NCBI GenBank assembly: GCA_019747615.1
Contig: JAIEQQ010000451.1
Coordinates: 1-10,857 of the forward strand
Direction of reading: 5' to 3'
DNA from: Phycisphaerales bacterium
Lineage (GTDB): Bacteria; Planctomycetota; Phycisphaerae; Phycisphaerales; UBA1924
Length of the DNA: 10,857 nt
Below the pieces are notes generated by a model, which was given only the letters and a program-made list of their open reading frames with translations, ran no database searches and was not told the DNA's origin. Shown here one piece after another: positions 1 through 7,253 of the stretch. A program made the translations under genes and the position numbers. The number at the start of each line of letters is the position of its first letter. Position 1 is the first letter of the stretch.

Positions 1-1
1 C

Positions 2-1993
2 CAGAGCGCGATCAAGGCGTGCGCACAGTGGATCGTCAAGAGTCTGGCAACGGTTCCCGGCGAGCCGCAGTGGTCGCTGTGTCTGGATATGGACGGCTCA
101 CGCTGCTCGTGGTTCTCAGCGCCGAGCGCTGACGAACAACTGGTGACAGCGGCGATCGGCGCGGCGCAGCTCGCCGGCGAGAGCGCCGAGGGGCAAGGTT
201 CGCTCGCGTGGCTCGGGCGGCACGAGGTCGGGACGGATCTCTCGGTGCAGCCGCTAGCGGCGCCGCCGATGCGCGGAGCCGGGGGCAAGGGCAAGAAGGA
301 TCGCAAGCGCGCCGGAGACGCCGGTTCGTGCCGCGTGGCGGTGCTGGCCAGCGCGGATCTGGGCGTGCGGCTGTTGCTGGACGAGCTGGACGCGATGAGT
401 GCGACACCGGCTCGCGTGGTGAGCCTGCTGCACCTGCTCGGCGAGGGATGGCAAGAGCGGAAAGCGGGCGGCGACGCCGAGTGCGTCGCGACGATCGTGA
501 TCGATCCGCGCGGGCAGTTGCTGTGGTCGTGGAACGGCGGGCCCGGAGGCACGGCTCTGCTGTGCGGCGGCACCATCAGGCTGCGGACGACGGCGCTAAA
601 CCTTGATCCATCCGATGCCGAAAACGAATCGCCGATGAGCAACGCGCTCTCGCGCGAGGCCGCGGGGGGGCCTGATGGGGCCGTGAATGCCAGCGCCGGC
701 GGCGTAGGCACCGAGCCGAGCGTGATCGAAATCTCGCGGGGTGATGTCGGGCGACTGGTGGCCGAGTGGCTGTCGTGGAGCACGCAGCTCGGTGTCGCGC
801 CGCGGCGCGTGCTCTGCGCCGGACCCTCCAATCTTGTGTGCGTCGGGCTTGATGACGATCTACCCAACGCGCCGGGCATCGGCGCCATGGGCCAGACGAT
901 TGGCCGGGCCTGGCCCGGCACCGTCGTCGCGGCGAAGGTCGAGGACGATCCGATCCTCGCGACGCTGCGCCAGAGTGTCATCGCGTGCAACGACCTCGGC
1001 CTGCCGGGCGCACGGCCGCAGGGCGCAGCAAACGGCAAGGCAAAGAACAACGGCGAATCCGAGCCCGTGGACGGGCGGCTGGGCCTTCTGGAGTTGTCGC
1101 GCCGGCCGGGGCGGTCGAGCCGTCGGGTCTACGCGTGGAACTTTGTGATGCTCGTCGGCGCCGCGGTCTTGATCGCAGCGGTGGGCTACAAACTGCAAGC
1201 CGCGGCGGGCAGTTTGGATGAGCAGCGCATCGCCCGAGCGAACGCGACGGCGGAGTTGCTGCTGACGGTGCGCGACGTGGCGCCGGGCGCCGCGACCGAC
1301 CCGGACCCCGCGGCGATCCTTCGACGCTCGCTGAAGGAGATGGAAGACACGCAGAAGAAGATCGTGCGAGAGCGTCCGGTGTTGTCGGAGTTCACGCGGG
1401 TGATGCGGGCTTTCAGCTCGATCACGGACCGCGCGATGGAGCTGCGCAGCATCGCAGTGGGCACCAACGAGGGCGGGCTGCTCACGATGAACCTGCCGGA
1501 TTCAGATACATCGACGATCTTCAACCAGCGACTGGGTGAGCAGAACGCGATGGGGCCGTGGCTGAACTGGAGCGGCGGCCAGACGCGACCGACGCGACCA
1601 ACTGAAGGAAGCAGCGCCGCGTTTTCGTTCACGATCGCGGCGGTGTGGGTCGAGACGCCCAAGCCCAAGGCGGCATCCGCCACGCCCGCCGTCAAGGCCA
1701 AGCCCCCCGCGAACGCGACGCCGAACGCGACGCCCGCGCCAGAGCCCAAGAACGAATCGCCAGCCGCGACATCGCCAGCGGCAGAGCCGACTCAGCCCCC
1801 GACCGAGCCGCCGACCACGACCCCGGCGCCCTCGACACCGCCCTCGCCGGTCATGCCGCCGGCGACCAATCCGAGCGACACGCCGCCGGCTCGCCCGCCA
1901 GAGCCAGCACCTCAGCCGACGGAGCCGCCAACGGGCACGCCGACGATTCGTGATCTTGAAGCGCGCGGCGCAGCGCGTGAGGTGCGTTCATGA
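2..1993 (+). CDS. GspL-like (PilM/PilN-like) secretion or pilus assembly protein, 5' partial
   Basis: The reading frame is open to the left edge, so the true start is outside the window; 663 codons are visible and the first internal ATG, at 89, is not the start. The soluble N-terminal part (visible residues 1-370) has blocks reminiscent of the actin-like fold of PilM and the GspL cytoplasmic domain, such as VATIVIDPRGQLLWSW. One membrane segment follows (about 379-397), then a heptad-like helix (about 402-420) and a small periplasmic domain (about 435-550) as in PilN or the GspL C terminus. The last ~100 residues are an unusual Pro/Thr/Ala-rich tail. In type II secretion and type IV pili this protein links the cytoplasmic ATPase to the inner-membrane platform. 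The order of domains and the following single-pass GspM/PilO-like gene support the call; sequence similarity is weak, so the exact system (T2SS or T4P) is inferred. Confidence 0.6.
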   Translation, partial: QSAIKACAQWIVKSLATVPGEPQWSLCLDMDGSRCSWFSAPSADEQLVTAAIGAAQLAGESAEGQGSLAWLGRHEVGTDLSVQPLAAPPMRGAGGKGKKDRKRAGDAGSCRVAVLASADLGVRLLLDELDAMSATPARVVSLLHLLGEGWQERKAGGDAECVATIVIDPRGQLLWSWNGGPGGTALLCGGTIRLRTTALNLDPSDAENESPMSNALSREAAGGPDGAVNASAGGVGTEPSVIEISRGDVGRLVAEWLSWSTQLGVAPRRVLCAGPSNLVCVGLDDDLPNAPGIGAMGQTIGRAWPGTVVAAKVEDDPILATLRQSVIACNDLGLPGARPQGAANGKAKNNGESEPVDGRLGLLELSRRPGRSSRRVYAWNFVMLVGAAVLIAAVGYKLQAAAGSLDEQRIARANATAELLLTVRDVAPGAATDPDPAAILRRSLKEMEDTQKKIVRERPVLSEFTRVMRAFSSITDRAMELRSIAVGTNEGGLLTMNLPDSDTSTIFNQRLGEQNAMGPWLNWSGGQTRPTRPTEGSSAAFSFTIAAVWVETPKPKAASATPAVKAKPPANATPNATPAPEPKNESPAATSPAAEPTQPPTEPPTTTPAPSTPPSPVMPPATNPSDTPPARPPEPAPQPTEPPTGTPTIRDLEARGAAREVRS

Positions 1994-2571
1994 GTGGAGC
2001 ACCCTTCCGATTGACCGAAGAGACGCGCATGGAGCTGACCGGCGAGGCCAGCAACGCGGCGCGGCGGAACCGCCCGCTCTGGCTGCTGGCGCTGGGCGGG
2101 TTCCTGCTGCTGGTGTCGCTGGTGTACGCGCTGTACGGGCTGTCGCTGGGCGGCGTCGCCGCCGCGGCGGTGGCGCGGCAGAGCACGCGCTCGGGCGAGA
2201 TCGAGCAGTTGATCGCGAAGATGGCGGCGATCAAGCAATCCGACGCGGCGTCCAGCGAGCGATTCCGCGTTGATCCGGCGCTGGCCAGCAAGCTGGAAAC
2301 CGCGGCGCGGGACATCGGCCTCACGATGTCGATCTCGCTCAACGAGGATGACAAGAACTCGCGCGTCCGGAACCTCGGTCGTCGCAAGCTGTCGATCGAG
2401 GCCAAGGCGCAGACGGCCCCGGCGATCCTGGGGTTTCTGGAGCGCGCGGTGACCGATGTGCAAGGGCTCGAGCTCGCGTATATCCGGCTCGTGCCCGGCA
2501 CGCTGAAGACCGAGGCGGGCGAGCCGACGTGGGACGCGTTATTTAAGTTCACACGCTGGGAGCAGCGATAG
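1990..2571 (+). CDS. GspM/PilO-like inner-membrane assembly protein
   Basis: A 193-residue protein whose ATG overlaps the previous stop as ATGA, implying translational coupling; a GAGGTG ribosome-binding site lies inside the upstream gene at 1979-1984. It has a short cytoplasmic N terminus, one hydrophobic segment at about residues 29-52, a helical stretch likely to form a coiled coil (about 60-85), and a compact alpha/beta C-terminal domain (about 95-193) of the size of the ferredoxin-like fold of GspM and PilO. In those systems the protein pairs with GspL or PilN in the inner-membrane platform. Size, topology and position right after a GspL-like gene are the support; no diagnostic residue motif exists for this family. 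It could be called PilO or GspM equally well. Confidence 0.6.
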   Translation: MSGAPFRLTEETRMELTGEASNAARRNRPLWLLALGGFLLLVSLVYALYGLSLGGVAAAAVARQSTRSGEIEQLIAKMAAIKQSDAASSERFRVDPALASKLETAARDIGLTMSISLNEDDKNSRVRNLGRRKLSIEAKAQTAPAILGFLERAVTDVQGLELAYIRLVPGTLKTEAGEPTWDALFKFTRWEQR

Positions 2572-2636
2572 TGCACCGCACCGGCCGGCGAGAGATCAAG
2601 CCGCGATGGCGCGGACCGCAGGGGGATTGTCCATGC

Positions 2637-2643
2637 AAGGAAG
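2637..2643 (+). promoter_or_regulatory. ribosome-binding site deciding the start of the TPR lipoprotein
   Basis: AAGGAAG ends 7 bases before the ATG at 2651. The in-frame ATGs at 2606 and 2633 have no comparable site, so 2651 is preferred. Confidence 0.6.
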
Positions 2644-2650
2644 ATCAACG

Positions 2651-3307
2651 ATGCTGAACGGCATTTCAACGGGGACGACGCGACTCACACGCTCACGATG
2701 CGGCGCGATGGCGGCGCTGGTCGTGGTTGCGCTGGCAACGCTGGGCGGCTGCGCCGGGCGGAACTCAGACATGCCGATGCCGCCGGAGGTGCGACTGCGC
2801 GAGGCATCGGGGTACTTTGAGGCGGGCAACACCGCGTATCGCGCCAAGCGCAACGACGAGGCAATCGAGAACTATCAGCGGGCGGTCGAGACGTACAAGG
2901 AGTTGCCCTACGCCTGGAACAATCTGGGCAAGGCTGTTTTGGAGCGTGACCAGCAGGGCGACAAGATGTACGCGGCGGACTGCTTCAAGATGGCCGCGGA
3001 TCTGGATCGGACCGACTGGCGTCCGGTGGCGAACATCGGGTCGATCTATCACAAGCTGGGGTATCTGGATGACGCAGCGAAATGGTACAGCCTCGCGCTC
3101 GAACGCGAGCCGAACGCCGAACCGGCACTCTTGAACTCGATCCTTGTCGATCACCTGCGCGATCAGCGAACAGAAGAGACCGCGGCGAGGATCCGGCGTG
3201 CCCTCCTGCTCGTAACAGATCCCGAATGGCAGGCCTATCTGCGTCGCCAGCGGGAGATTGTTCATGGACGTCTTCTAGAATCCCGCACTTCAGTGGGCCA
3301 ACCGTAG
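2651..3307 (+). CDS. TPR-repeat lipoprotein, possible PilF-type pilotin
   Basis: From ATG 2651 the product is 218 residues; in-frame ATGs at 2606 and 2633 would only lengthen the N terminus. A lipoprotein signal (TRSR, then a hydrophobic run) ends in the lipobox LGGC with the lipidated Cys at residue 34. The mature part is almost wholly tetratricopeptide repeats: about 51-84, 87-120, 122-155 and a weaker fourth at 156-190, with typical blocks such as AWNNLGKAV and AAKWYSLALEREPN. TPR lipoproteins of this size (PilF/PilW) act as pilotins for the outer-membrane secretin. The gene lies 79 bases after the GspM/PilO-like gene, which favours a role in the same machine, but TPR proteins are general scaffolds and the pilotin role is inference. 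The lipoprotein and TPR calls are firm. Confidence 0.75.
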   Translation: MLNGISTGTTRLTRSRCGAMAALVVVALATLGGCAGRNSDMPMPPEVRLREASGYFEAGNTAYRAKRNDEAIENYQRAVETYKELPYAWNNLGKAVLERDQQGDKMYAADCFKMAADLDRTDWRPVANIGSIYHKLGYLDDAAKWYSLALEREPNAEPALLNSILVDHLRDQRTEETAARIRRALLLVTDPEWQAYLRRQREIVHGRLLESRTSVGQP

Positions 3308-3432
3308 TGTTGGTGTAGACTTTCGGACGCGCCGGGCGATCGTTTGGTCTCGCGGCGTGGTCGGAATCTGATCTCGTGGGGTTCGCACCGGCGATGGCCG
3401 GGGCGCGGTGTCCCTCCCTTGAAACGTCGGCC

Positions 3433-3436
3433 GGAG
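3433..3436 (+). promoter_or_regulatory. ribosome-binding site deciding the start at 3443
   Basis: GGAG lies 6 bases before ATG 3443, directly followed by a signal peptide. The upstream in-frame ATG at 3344 would add 33 charged residues in front of the signal peptide. Confidence 0.55.
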
Positions 3437-3442
3437 TCAACC

Positions 3443-5731
3443 ATGACCGATTCGTTGCGTGTGCGTGTAGCGGCCCTCATCGTGCTGGCCGGAGGTATTG
3501 GCGCCAGCACGGCGATCGCCCAGGACTCGATCTCGACGACCAACGGCCTGCCGGGCGACGCCGCCAGCGCGTACACGATCGGCGCATCGCAGACGCAGGT
3601 GCTGAACTACATGGTCGATACGACGGTGCAGACCACCTCGTGGGGCAACACGTATCGCCTGGCGCCGCTGGTCAAGGCCAGCGCGTCCACCAGCAGCGGC
3701 TTCTTCAACCACCTGATCGCGTCGCAGGGCGTGAGCAACCGGTTCACGCCGGTGGGGGCGCTCCCGCGCGCGAGCTACCGGCTGTGGACGACCGCCGGCG
3801 GCGGCGTGAACCCACTGGCGGGACGCAACAACCTCGGCACCACGATCTTCACCAACTCGGTGCAGGGGCACACCTTCGGCGTCTCATTCCTTGAGTTCGC
3901 CGGCGGGCCCAACACGGTCTTCGGCGATGGTGATGACGAGAACAACATCATCGGCGTCCTGGCGTCGTTCGATCCGCTGAACCCCGGTCGCGTCTACGCC
4001 TCGCGGACCGTCGCAGCGACGAACCGGACCAACGGCTCCGCCGGCACATTTTCAAACGCCAGCTTCGGCCTCGGCGGCATCGACGAGGCCGGCAACATCG
4101 CCTTCTACGCCGACGGCCTCTCGACGAGCCTCGGCGATGACGCCATCACCAACAAGCGCTACTACCGCATCGCCAGCGCCACCCGCTCCAGCAGCGTGCT
4201 GAACTCGATCCGCGGCACCGCCTCCGGCGATGCGGCGCGGACTTCGCTCCTGCTGGGCACCACCACGGCGCTGACCACGCCGACGCTCATCTCGACGAAC
4301 ATCGCCGGACGCCCCTTGGTCCTCGGCCTGGACTTCGCCAACTCCGAGCAGATCGAGCAATCCGCCGGCACAATGACCAGCATCGCCACGCACCTCAGCG
4401 CCAGCGCCTCGCTCCGCGGGCCGATGACGTTCATCTCGCGCCCCTTCGTCCTGCTCACCAACGGGCTCAGCGACGCCGGCACCGGCATCGCCCTCTCGCG
4501 CCTCACCAGCGAGACCAAGACCCGCGGCCTCAGCATCTGGGGCGTCAACACCAGCGGCACCACCGATTCCACCGCTCGCTTCACGCTCCCGCTTGTCGCC
4601 ACCGAACTGACCGACCCGATCGACGGCTTCAACCCCTCGAACACGTTCGGCTCGCTGGGCAACCACGAGTTCATGAACTATCAGTCGCAGGTCTGCTTCC
4701 GCGGGCCCAGCGGGCCGGTCTCCGGCACCGTGCTGCCCGATGGCTCGCTGCTGCTGGCGGCCGGAGTGGCCGCGACCGGCGGCGGCGCAACCACGCCGCA
4801 ATCGATGGACAACTACATCGCCGTCGCCCGCGTTGATTCCACCGGCAACGCGACCTGGCTCGTCGCGGCTCACACCGGCGGGCCCACGGGCGCTGCGGGC
4901 CTCCTGGCCAAGCAGATCCTCGGCCCCAGCGGCACGCCGATCGGCACGCTGGCCAAGTACAACGAGGCCTTCCCCGGCGCCACCAGCGGTCCCTCGATCA
5001 GCCCCCCGGCGATGGACCGCCTGGGCAACCTGTACTTCCTCTCGACGATCATGCTCAACGGCACGCCGAACACCTTCAGCACCGGCCTGATCCGCGCCAA
5101 CCGCAACAGCACCACCGGCGGCTACCAGCTCGAGCTGATCACCAAGGTCGGCGATGTCTACGCGGGCGCCAACTCCGCGCGCAACTACCAGATCCAGTTC
5201 CTGGGCGTCGCCGATGCGGACAGCGTCGACAGCGGCGCCGTGTGGCCCTCCAGCATCGTGCAAGACCTGCCCAGCACCGTGACGAGCCCCGCGGGACTCT
5301 CGTACGGCTCGCCCCGATCACTCGGCGCGATGGTCTTCCGCGCAAAGGTCGTCTATGACGTGAACAACGACGGGCTGTTCATCGACCCGACCCAGCCGGT
5401 CAGCGCCTCGCCCGATCAGGCGTACAACGTCCTCATGGTCATGCTCCCGGGCAACGAAGCGGTCTCGCGCTGCTCCGCCGCGGACATCGCCTTCGACGAT
5501 GGCTCGCCCCTGCCGCCGGTCGGTATCCCCGGCGGCACGAACAACGGCGTGACCGAGGGCGATTACAACCTCTTCTTCGCCAACTTCTTTGACGCCCTGC
5601 CGGTCTGCGACATCGCCAATGACGATGGCTCGCCGCTGCCGCCCTTCGGCACGCTTGACACCAACAACGGCGTCACCGAGGCCGACTACAACCTCTTCTT
5701 CGCGATCTACTTCGACGGCTGCCCGTCTTGA
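3443..5731 (+). CDS. secreted protein with tandem C-terminal dockerin-like (GC-type) repeats
   Basis: The product is 762 residues from ATG 3443. A Sec signal peptide (basic start, hydrophobic core, likely cleavage in STAIA-QD near residue 28) is followed by a large Ser/Thr/Gly/Asn-rich beta region of unrecognised family. Blocks such as GGIDEAGNIAFYADG and MDRLGNLYFLS resemble blades of secreted beta-propeller-like proteins, but I cannot assign a fold with confidence. The C terminus (nt 5471-5728) holds two dockerin-like repeats, each with DIAxDDGSPLPP, a variable linker, NNGVTExDYN and an aromatic FFAxxF block; the protein ends FDGCPS, matching the Gly-Cys ending of planctomycete GC-type dockerins. 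Such domains are thought to bind calcium and mediate attachment outside the cell. It is separated by 135 bases from the TPR gene, with no clear promoter seen. The molecular function is unknown. Confidence 0.85.
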   Translation: MTDSLRVRVAALIVLAGGIGASTAIAQDSISTTNGLPGDAASAYTIGASQTQVLNYMVDTTVQTTSWGNTYRLAPLVKASASTSSGFFNHLIASQGVSNRFTPVGALPRASYRLWTTAGGGVNPLAGRNNLGTTIFTNSVQGHTFGVSFLEFAGGPNTVFGDGDDENNIIGVLASFDPLNPGRVYASRTVAATNRTNGSAGTFSNASFGLGGIDEAGNIAFYADGLSTSLGDDAITNKRYYRIASATRSSSVLNSIRGTASGDAARTSLLLGTTTALTTPTLISTNIAGRPLVLGLDFANSEQIEQSAGTMTSIATHLSASASLRGPMTFISRPFVLLTNGLSDAGTGIALSRLTSETKTRGLSIWGVNTSGTTDSTARFTLPLVATELTDPIDGFNPSNTFGSLGNHEFMNYQSQVCFRGPSGPVSGTVLPDGSLLLAAGVAATGGGATTPQSMDNYIAVARVDSTGNATWLVAAHTGGPTGAAGLLAKQILGPSGTPIGTLAKYNEAFPGATSGPSISPPAMDRLGNLYFLSTIMLNGTPNTFSTGLIRANRNSTTGGYQLELITKVGDVYAGANSARNYQIQFLGVADADSVDSGAVWPSSIVQDLPSTVTSPAGLSYGSPRSLGAMVFRAKVVYDVNNDGLFIDPTQPVSASPDQAYNVLMVMLPGNEAVSRCSAADIAFDDGSPLPPVGIPGGTNNGVTEGDYNLFFANFFDALPVCDIANDDGSPLPPFGTLDTNNGVTEADYNLFFAIYFDGCPS
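5483..5716 (+). repeat. tandem dockerin-like repeats of the 762-residue protein
   Basis: Two protein-level repeats, at about 5483-5593 and 5609-5716. Both have an Asp-rich half (DIA-x-DDG) and a second half NNGVTE-x-DYN, separated by a Pro/Gly linker, unlike the uninterrupted 12-residue calcium loop of classical type I dockerins. Cys residues lie just before each repeat and in the terminal GC. Confidence 0.75.
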
Positions 5732-5735
5732 GGAA

Positions 5736-5846
5736 GGGCTGAGGTTTGAGAGCCGAGGGCCGAGTGGGAAGGCACCGGGCACTTGGGCACTGGGCATCAG
5801 TGTGTGTTCTGCTGCAATCTGACGACTGAAAACTGACACCTGAACC
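5736..5846. repeat. three blocks of degenerate 7-bp tandem repeats in the spacer
   Basis: The 134-base spacer between the two dockerin genes is almost all 7-base periodic. Block 1 (5736-5770) is five degenerate units, the first four of form GNNNYGA. Block 2 (5776-5797) is three units close to YGGGCAC with one inserted T. Block 3 (5819-5846) is four perfect-register CTGANNN units. Only the last 20 bases, holding the next gene's ribosome-binding site, lie outside. Such heptamer arrays recall short tandem repeats described in cyanobacterial intergenic regions; the function is unknown. Confidence 0.7.
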
Positions 5847-5865
5847 CCCTGCCGGAGTTCTCTCG

Positions 5866-7023
5866 ATGAACGTTCGCGCTTCCACTCGACTCGGTCTGGT
5901 CTCCGCCGCCGCGATGGTCGCCGCCCTCGCGGGCGCGGCCCACGCGCAGCCGTACCTGTGCACGGTCAACTCGACCACCAGCTCGCTGTCGTCAACCATC
6001 GGCGTCAACGTCACGCTGAACGGTTCGTTCCGCGGGAACTACGTGCAAGCGACGAATCCGACGGGCACGCGCACGAACCCCGGCCTCGGCAGCGCCGCGG
6101 CCCCCATCAACAACCCGATCAACTTCACTGGCACCGGCGGCACCGCAACGCCACCACCGGCCGTCAACACGCGCCCCAGTGGCACGTTCTTCCTCAAGCT
6201 GAACCCCCCGTCGAACGCCGTCACGCTCTCGGCGCTAGACATCGACCTGCGCGGCTCATCGCCGGCACCCACGCTGGCGACCTCGCTCTCGATCTCGTAC
6301 TCGACCTTCCGCACCTTCGCCCCGAACTACAACTACTTCTCGCTCGGCGTCCCGGTGCCCGTGCCGCTGGGCAACGCCACCGTCACCGCGCTCCGTCTGA
6401 CACAAGACGCTGCGGTCGTCGGCACGCTCACGCCCGGCGCCGGCGGTTCATACACCTTCTCGCTCGTCGTGCCCTGCACGATCGATTCGACGGTCGAGCT
6501 CCAGGGCTCCGCCAGCGGCACCACCGGCCAGTCGCAGCTCACGATCAGCGGCACCGTCAGCCCCGGCCCGGCGGGCGCTCCGACGATCTCGCTCACGCTG
6601 ACGGCGCCGACGAACATCACGCAACAGATCCCACCGGCCCCCGGCGTGCCGATCCCGTTTGAGCTGCCGCCGCCGCCGTTCAGCACCGGGCCGAACGCAA
6701 ACGTGATCCTGACCGCGAACATCGTCTCGCCCAGCAGCACGACCATCGCGGGAACGACGACGCTTCCCAGCGCCGGCGTCAAGCTCTTGCCCGTGGACAT
6801 CGCCGATGATCAGGGAAACTTGCCGCCGCGATCCGGCATCCCGAACAACGGCGTGACCGAGGGCGATTACAACGCGTTCTTCTCGAACTTCTTCGACGCC
6901 AATCCGCTGGTGGATATCGCTGACGACCAGGGCACGCCGCTGCCCGGCTCACCCGACGTGCCAAACAATGGCGTGACCGAGGGCGATTACAACTGCTTCT
7001 TCAGCATCTACTTCTCCTTCTAA
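5866..7023 (+). CDS. secreted protein with tandem C-terminal dockerin-like repeats
   Basis: A 385-residue product; ATG 5866 has GGAG 8 bases upstream (5854-5857). The signal peptide likely cleaves in AGAAHA-QP near residue 27. The mature region (about 28-305) is rich in Ser, Thr, Pro and Asn with alternating hydrophobics, suggesting beta-sandwich structure; I recognise no family or catalytic motif. The C terminus holds two dockerin-like repeats (nt 6796-6897 and 6913-7020) of form DIADDQG, short linker, NNGVTEGDYN, then FFSxxF. It differs from the preceding gene's domain in lacking both the Cys before each repeat and the terminal Gly-Cys; the only Cys here is in DYNCFF. It lies 134 bases after the other dockerin gene in the same direction and a strong terminator follows at 7143. 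It is likely an extracellular or surface-attached protein of unknown function. Confidence 0.82.
   Translation: MNVRASTRLGLVSAAAMVAALAGAAHAQPYLCTVNSTTSSLSSTIGVNVTLNGSFRGNYVQATNPTGTRTNPGLGSAAAPINNPINFTGTGGTATPPPAVNTRPSGTFFLKLNPPSNAVTLSALDIDLRGSSPAPTLATSLSISYSTFRTFAPNYNYFSLGVPVPVPLGNATVTALRLTQDAAVVGTLTPGAGGSYTFSLVVPCTIDSTVELQGSASGTTGQSQLTISGTVSPGPAGAPTISLTLTAPTNITQQIPPAPGVPIPFELPPPPFSTGPNANVILTANIVSPSSTTIAGTTTLPSAGVKLLPVDIADDQGNLPPRSGIPNNGVTEGDYNAFFSNFFDANPLVDIADDQGTPLPGSPDVPNNGVTEGDYNCFFSIYFSF
6796..7020 (+). repeat. tandem dockerin-like repeats of the 385-residue protein
   Basis: Two repeats, at about 6796-6897 and 6913-7020. The DNA coding for NNGVTEGDYN at 6844-6873 is identical over 30 bases to 5540-5569 in the upstream gene, and 6964-6993 differs by one base, which suggests recent duplication or gene conversion of this half-repeat. 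Confidence 0.75.
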
Positions 7024-7062
7024 ACGCCCGCCCTCAACGCGCGTCGGCTTCCCACGTCTGAC

Positions 7063-7098
7063 TGTGCGATGTGCAATGTGGCCATGTGCGATGTGGCC
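7063..7098. repeat. degenerate 7-bp tandem repeats (TGTGNNN)
   Basis: Five TGTGNNN units, at 7063-7083 (three) and 7085-7098 (two), separated by one A. A second pair, CAGCCCT twice, lies at 7124-7137. This is the same 7-base periodicity as in the spacer at 5736-5846, again directly behind a dockerin gene but with different unit sequences. The whole spacer 7024-7383 is without a supported gene; it holds these repeats, a terminator and two inverted repeats. Confidence 0.65.
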
Positions 7099-7142
7099 CC
7101 CGCCCCGCTGCTTCCGATAACCCCAGCCCTCAGCCCTCCAAT

Positions 7143-7172
7143 CGCCCGCGAGCCCCGCGGGCGGTTTTCTTT
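7143..7172 (+). terminator. Rho-independent terminator after the dockerin genes
   Basis: A perfect 8-bp GC stem (CGCCCGCG at 7143-7150, CGCGGGCG at 7156-7163) with a 5-base loop is followed by GTTTTCTTT at 7164-7172. The T-rich tail is on the + strand, so it ends transcription from the dockerin gene(s). It is the only convincing intrinsic terminator in the window. Confidence 0.88.
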
Positions 7173-7180
7173 GCAACCGA

Positions 7181-7213
7181 TGCCCACCCTCATCTCGAAT
7201 GGAATGGTGGGCA
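7181..7213. repeat. 8-bp inverted repeat with 17-base spacer
   Basis: TGCCCACC at 7181-7188 and its exact complement GGTGGGCA at 7206-7213 can pair. There is no T-run, so it is not a terminator. It may be a copy of a dispersed intergenic palindrome or part of a leader; the role is unknown. Confidence 0.5.
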
Positions 7214-7253
7214 CACCGAGAACCTTGAATCGGCCCCACTTTAAAGCCTCGCA

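Noticed and set aside
1186..2669. Minus-strand open frames of 183-272 residues opposite the GspL/GspM-like genes
   Set aside because: They lie antisense to coherent + strand proteins with membrane segments and show no recognisable domain.
3344..3442. N-terminal extension of the 762-residue protein from ATG 3344
   Set aside because: It would bury the signal peptide behind 33 Arg-rich residues and has no good ribosome-binding site, whereas ATG 3443 has one.
3308..3442. TAGACT at 3316-3321 as a -10 promoter element for the first dockerin gene
   Set aside because: Four of six bases match but no -35 element is found at a suitable distance; too weak to list.
4052..5263. A 403-residue open frame on the minus strand inside the first dockerin gene
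   Set aside because: The + strand frame has a signal peptide and dockerin repeats; the minus frame is a low-complexity Gly/Ala/Arg/Val-rich translation typical of antisense frames in GC-rich DNA.
5736..5846. The repeat blocks as a CRISPR array
   Set aside because: Units are 7 bases, directly adjacent and without spacers.
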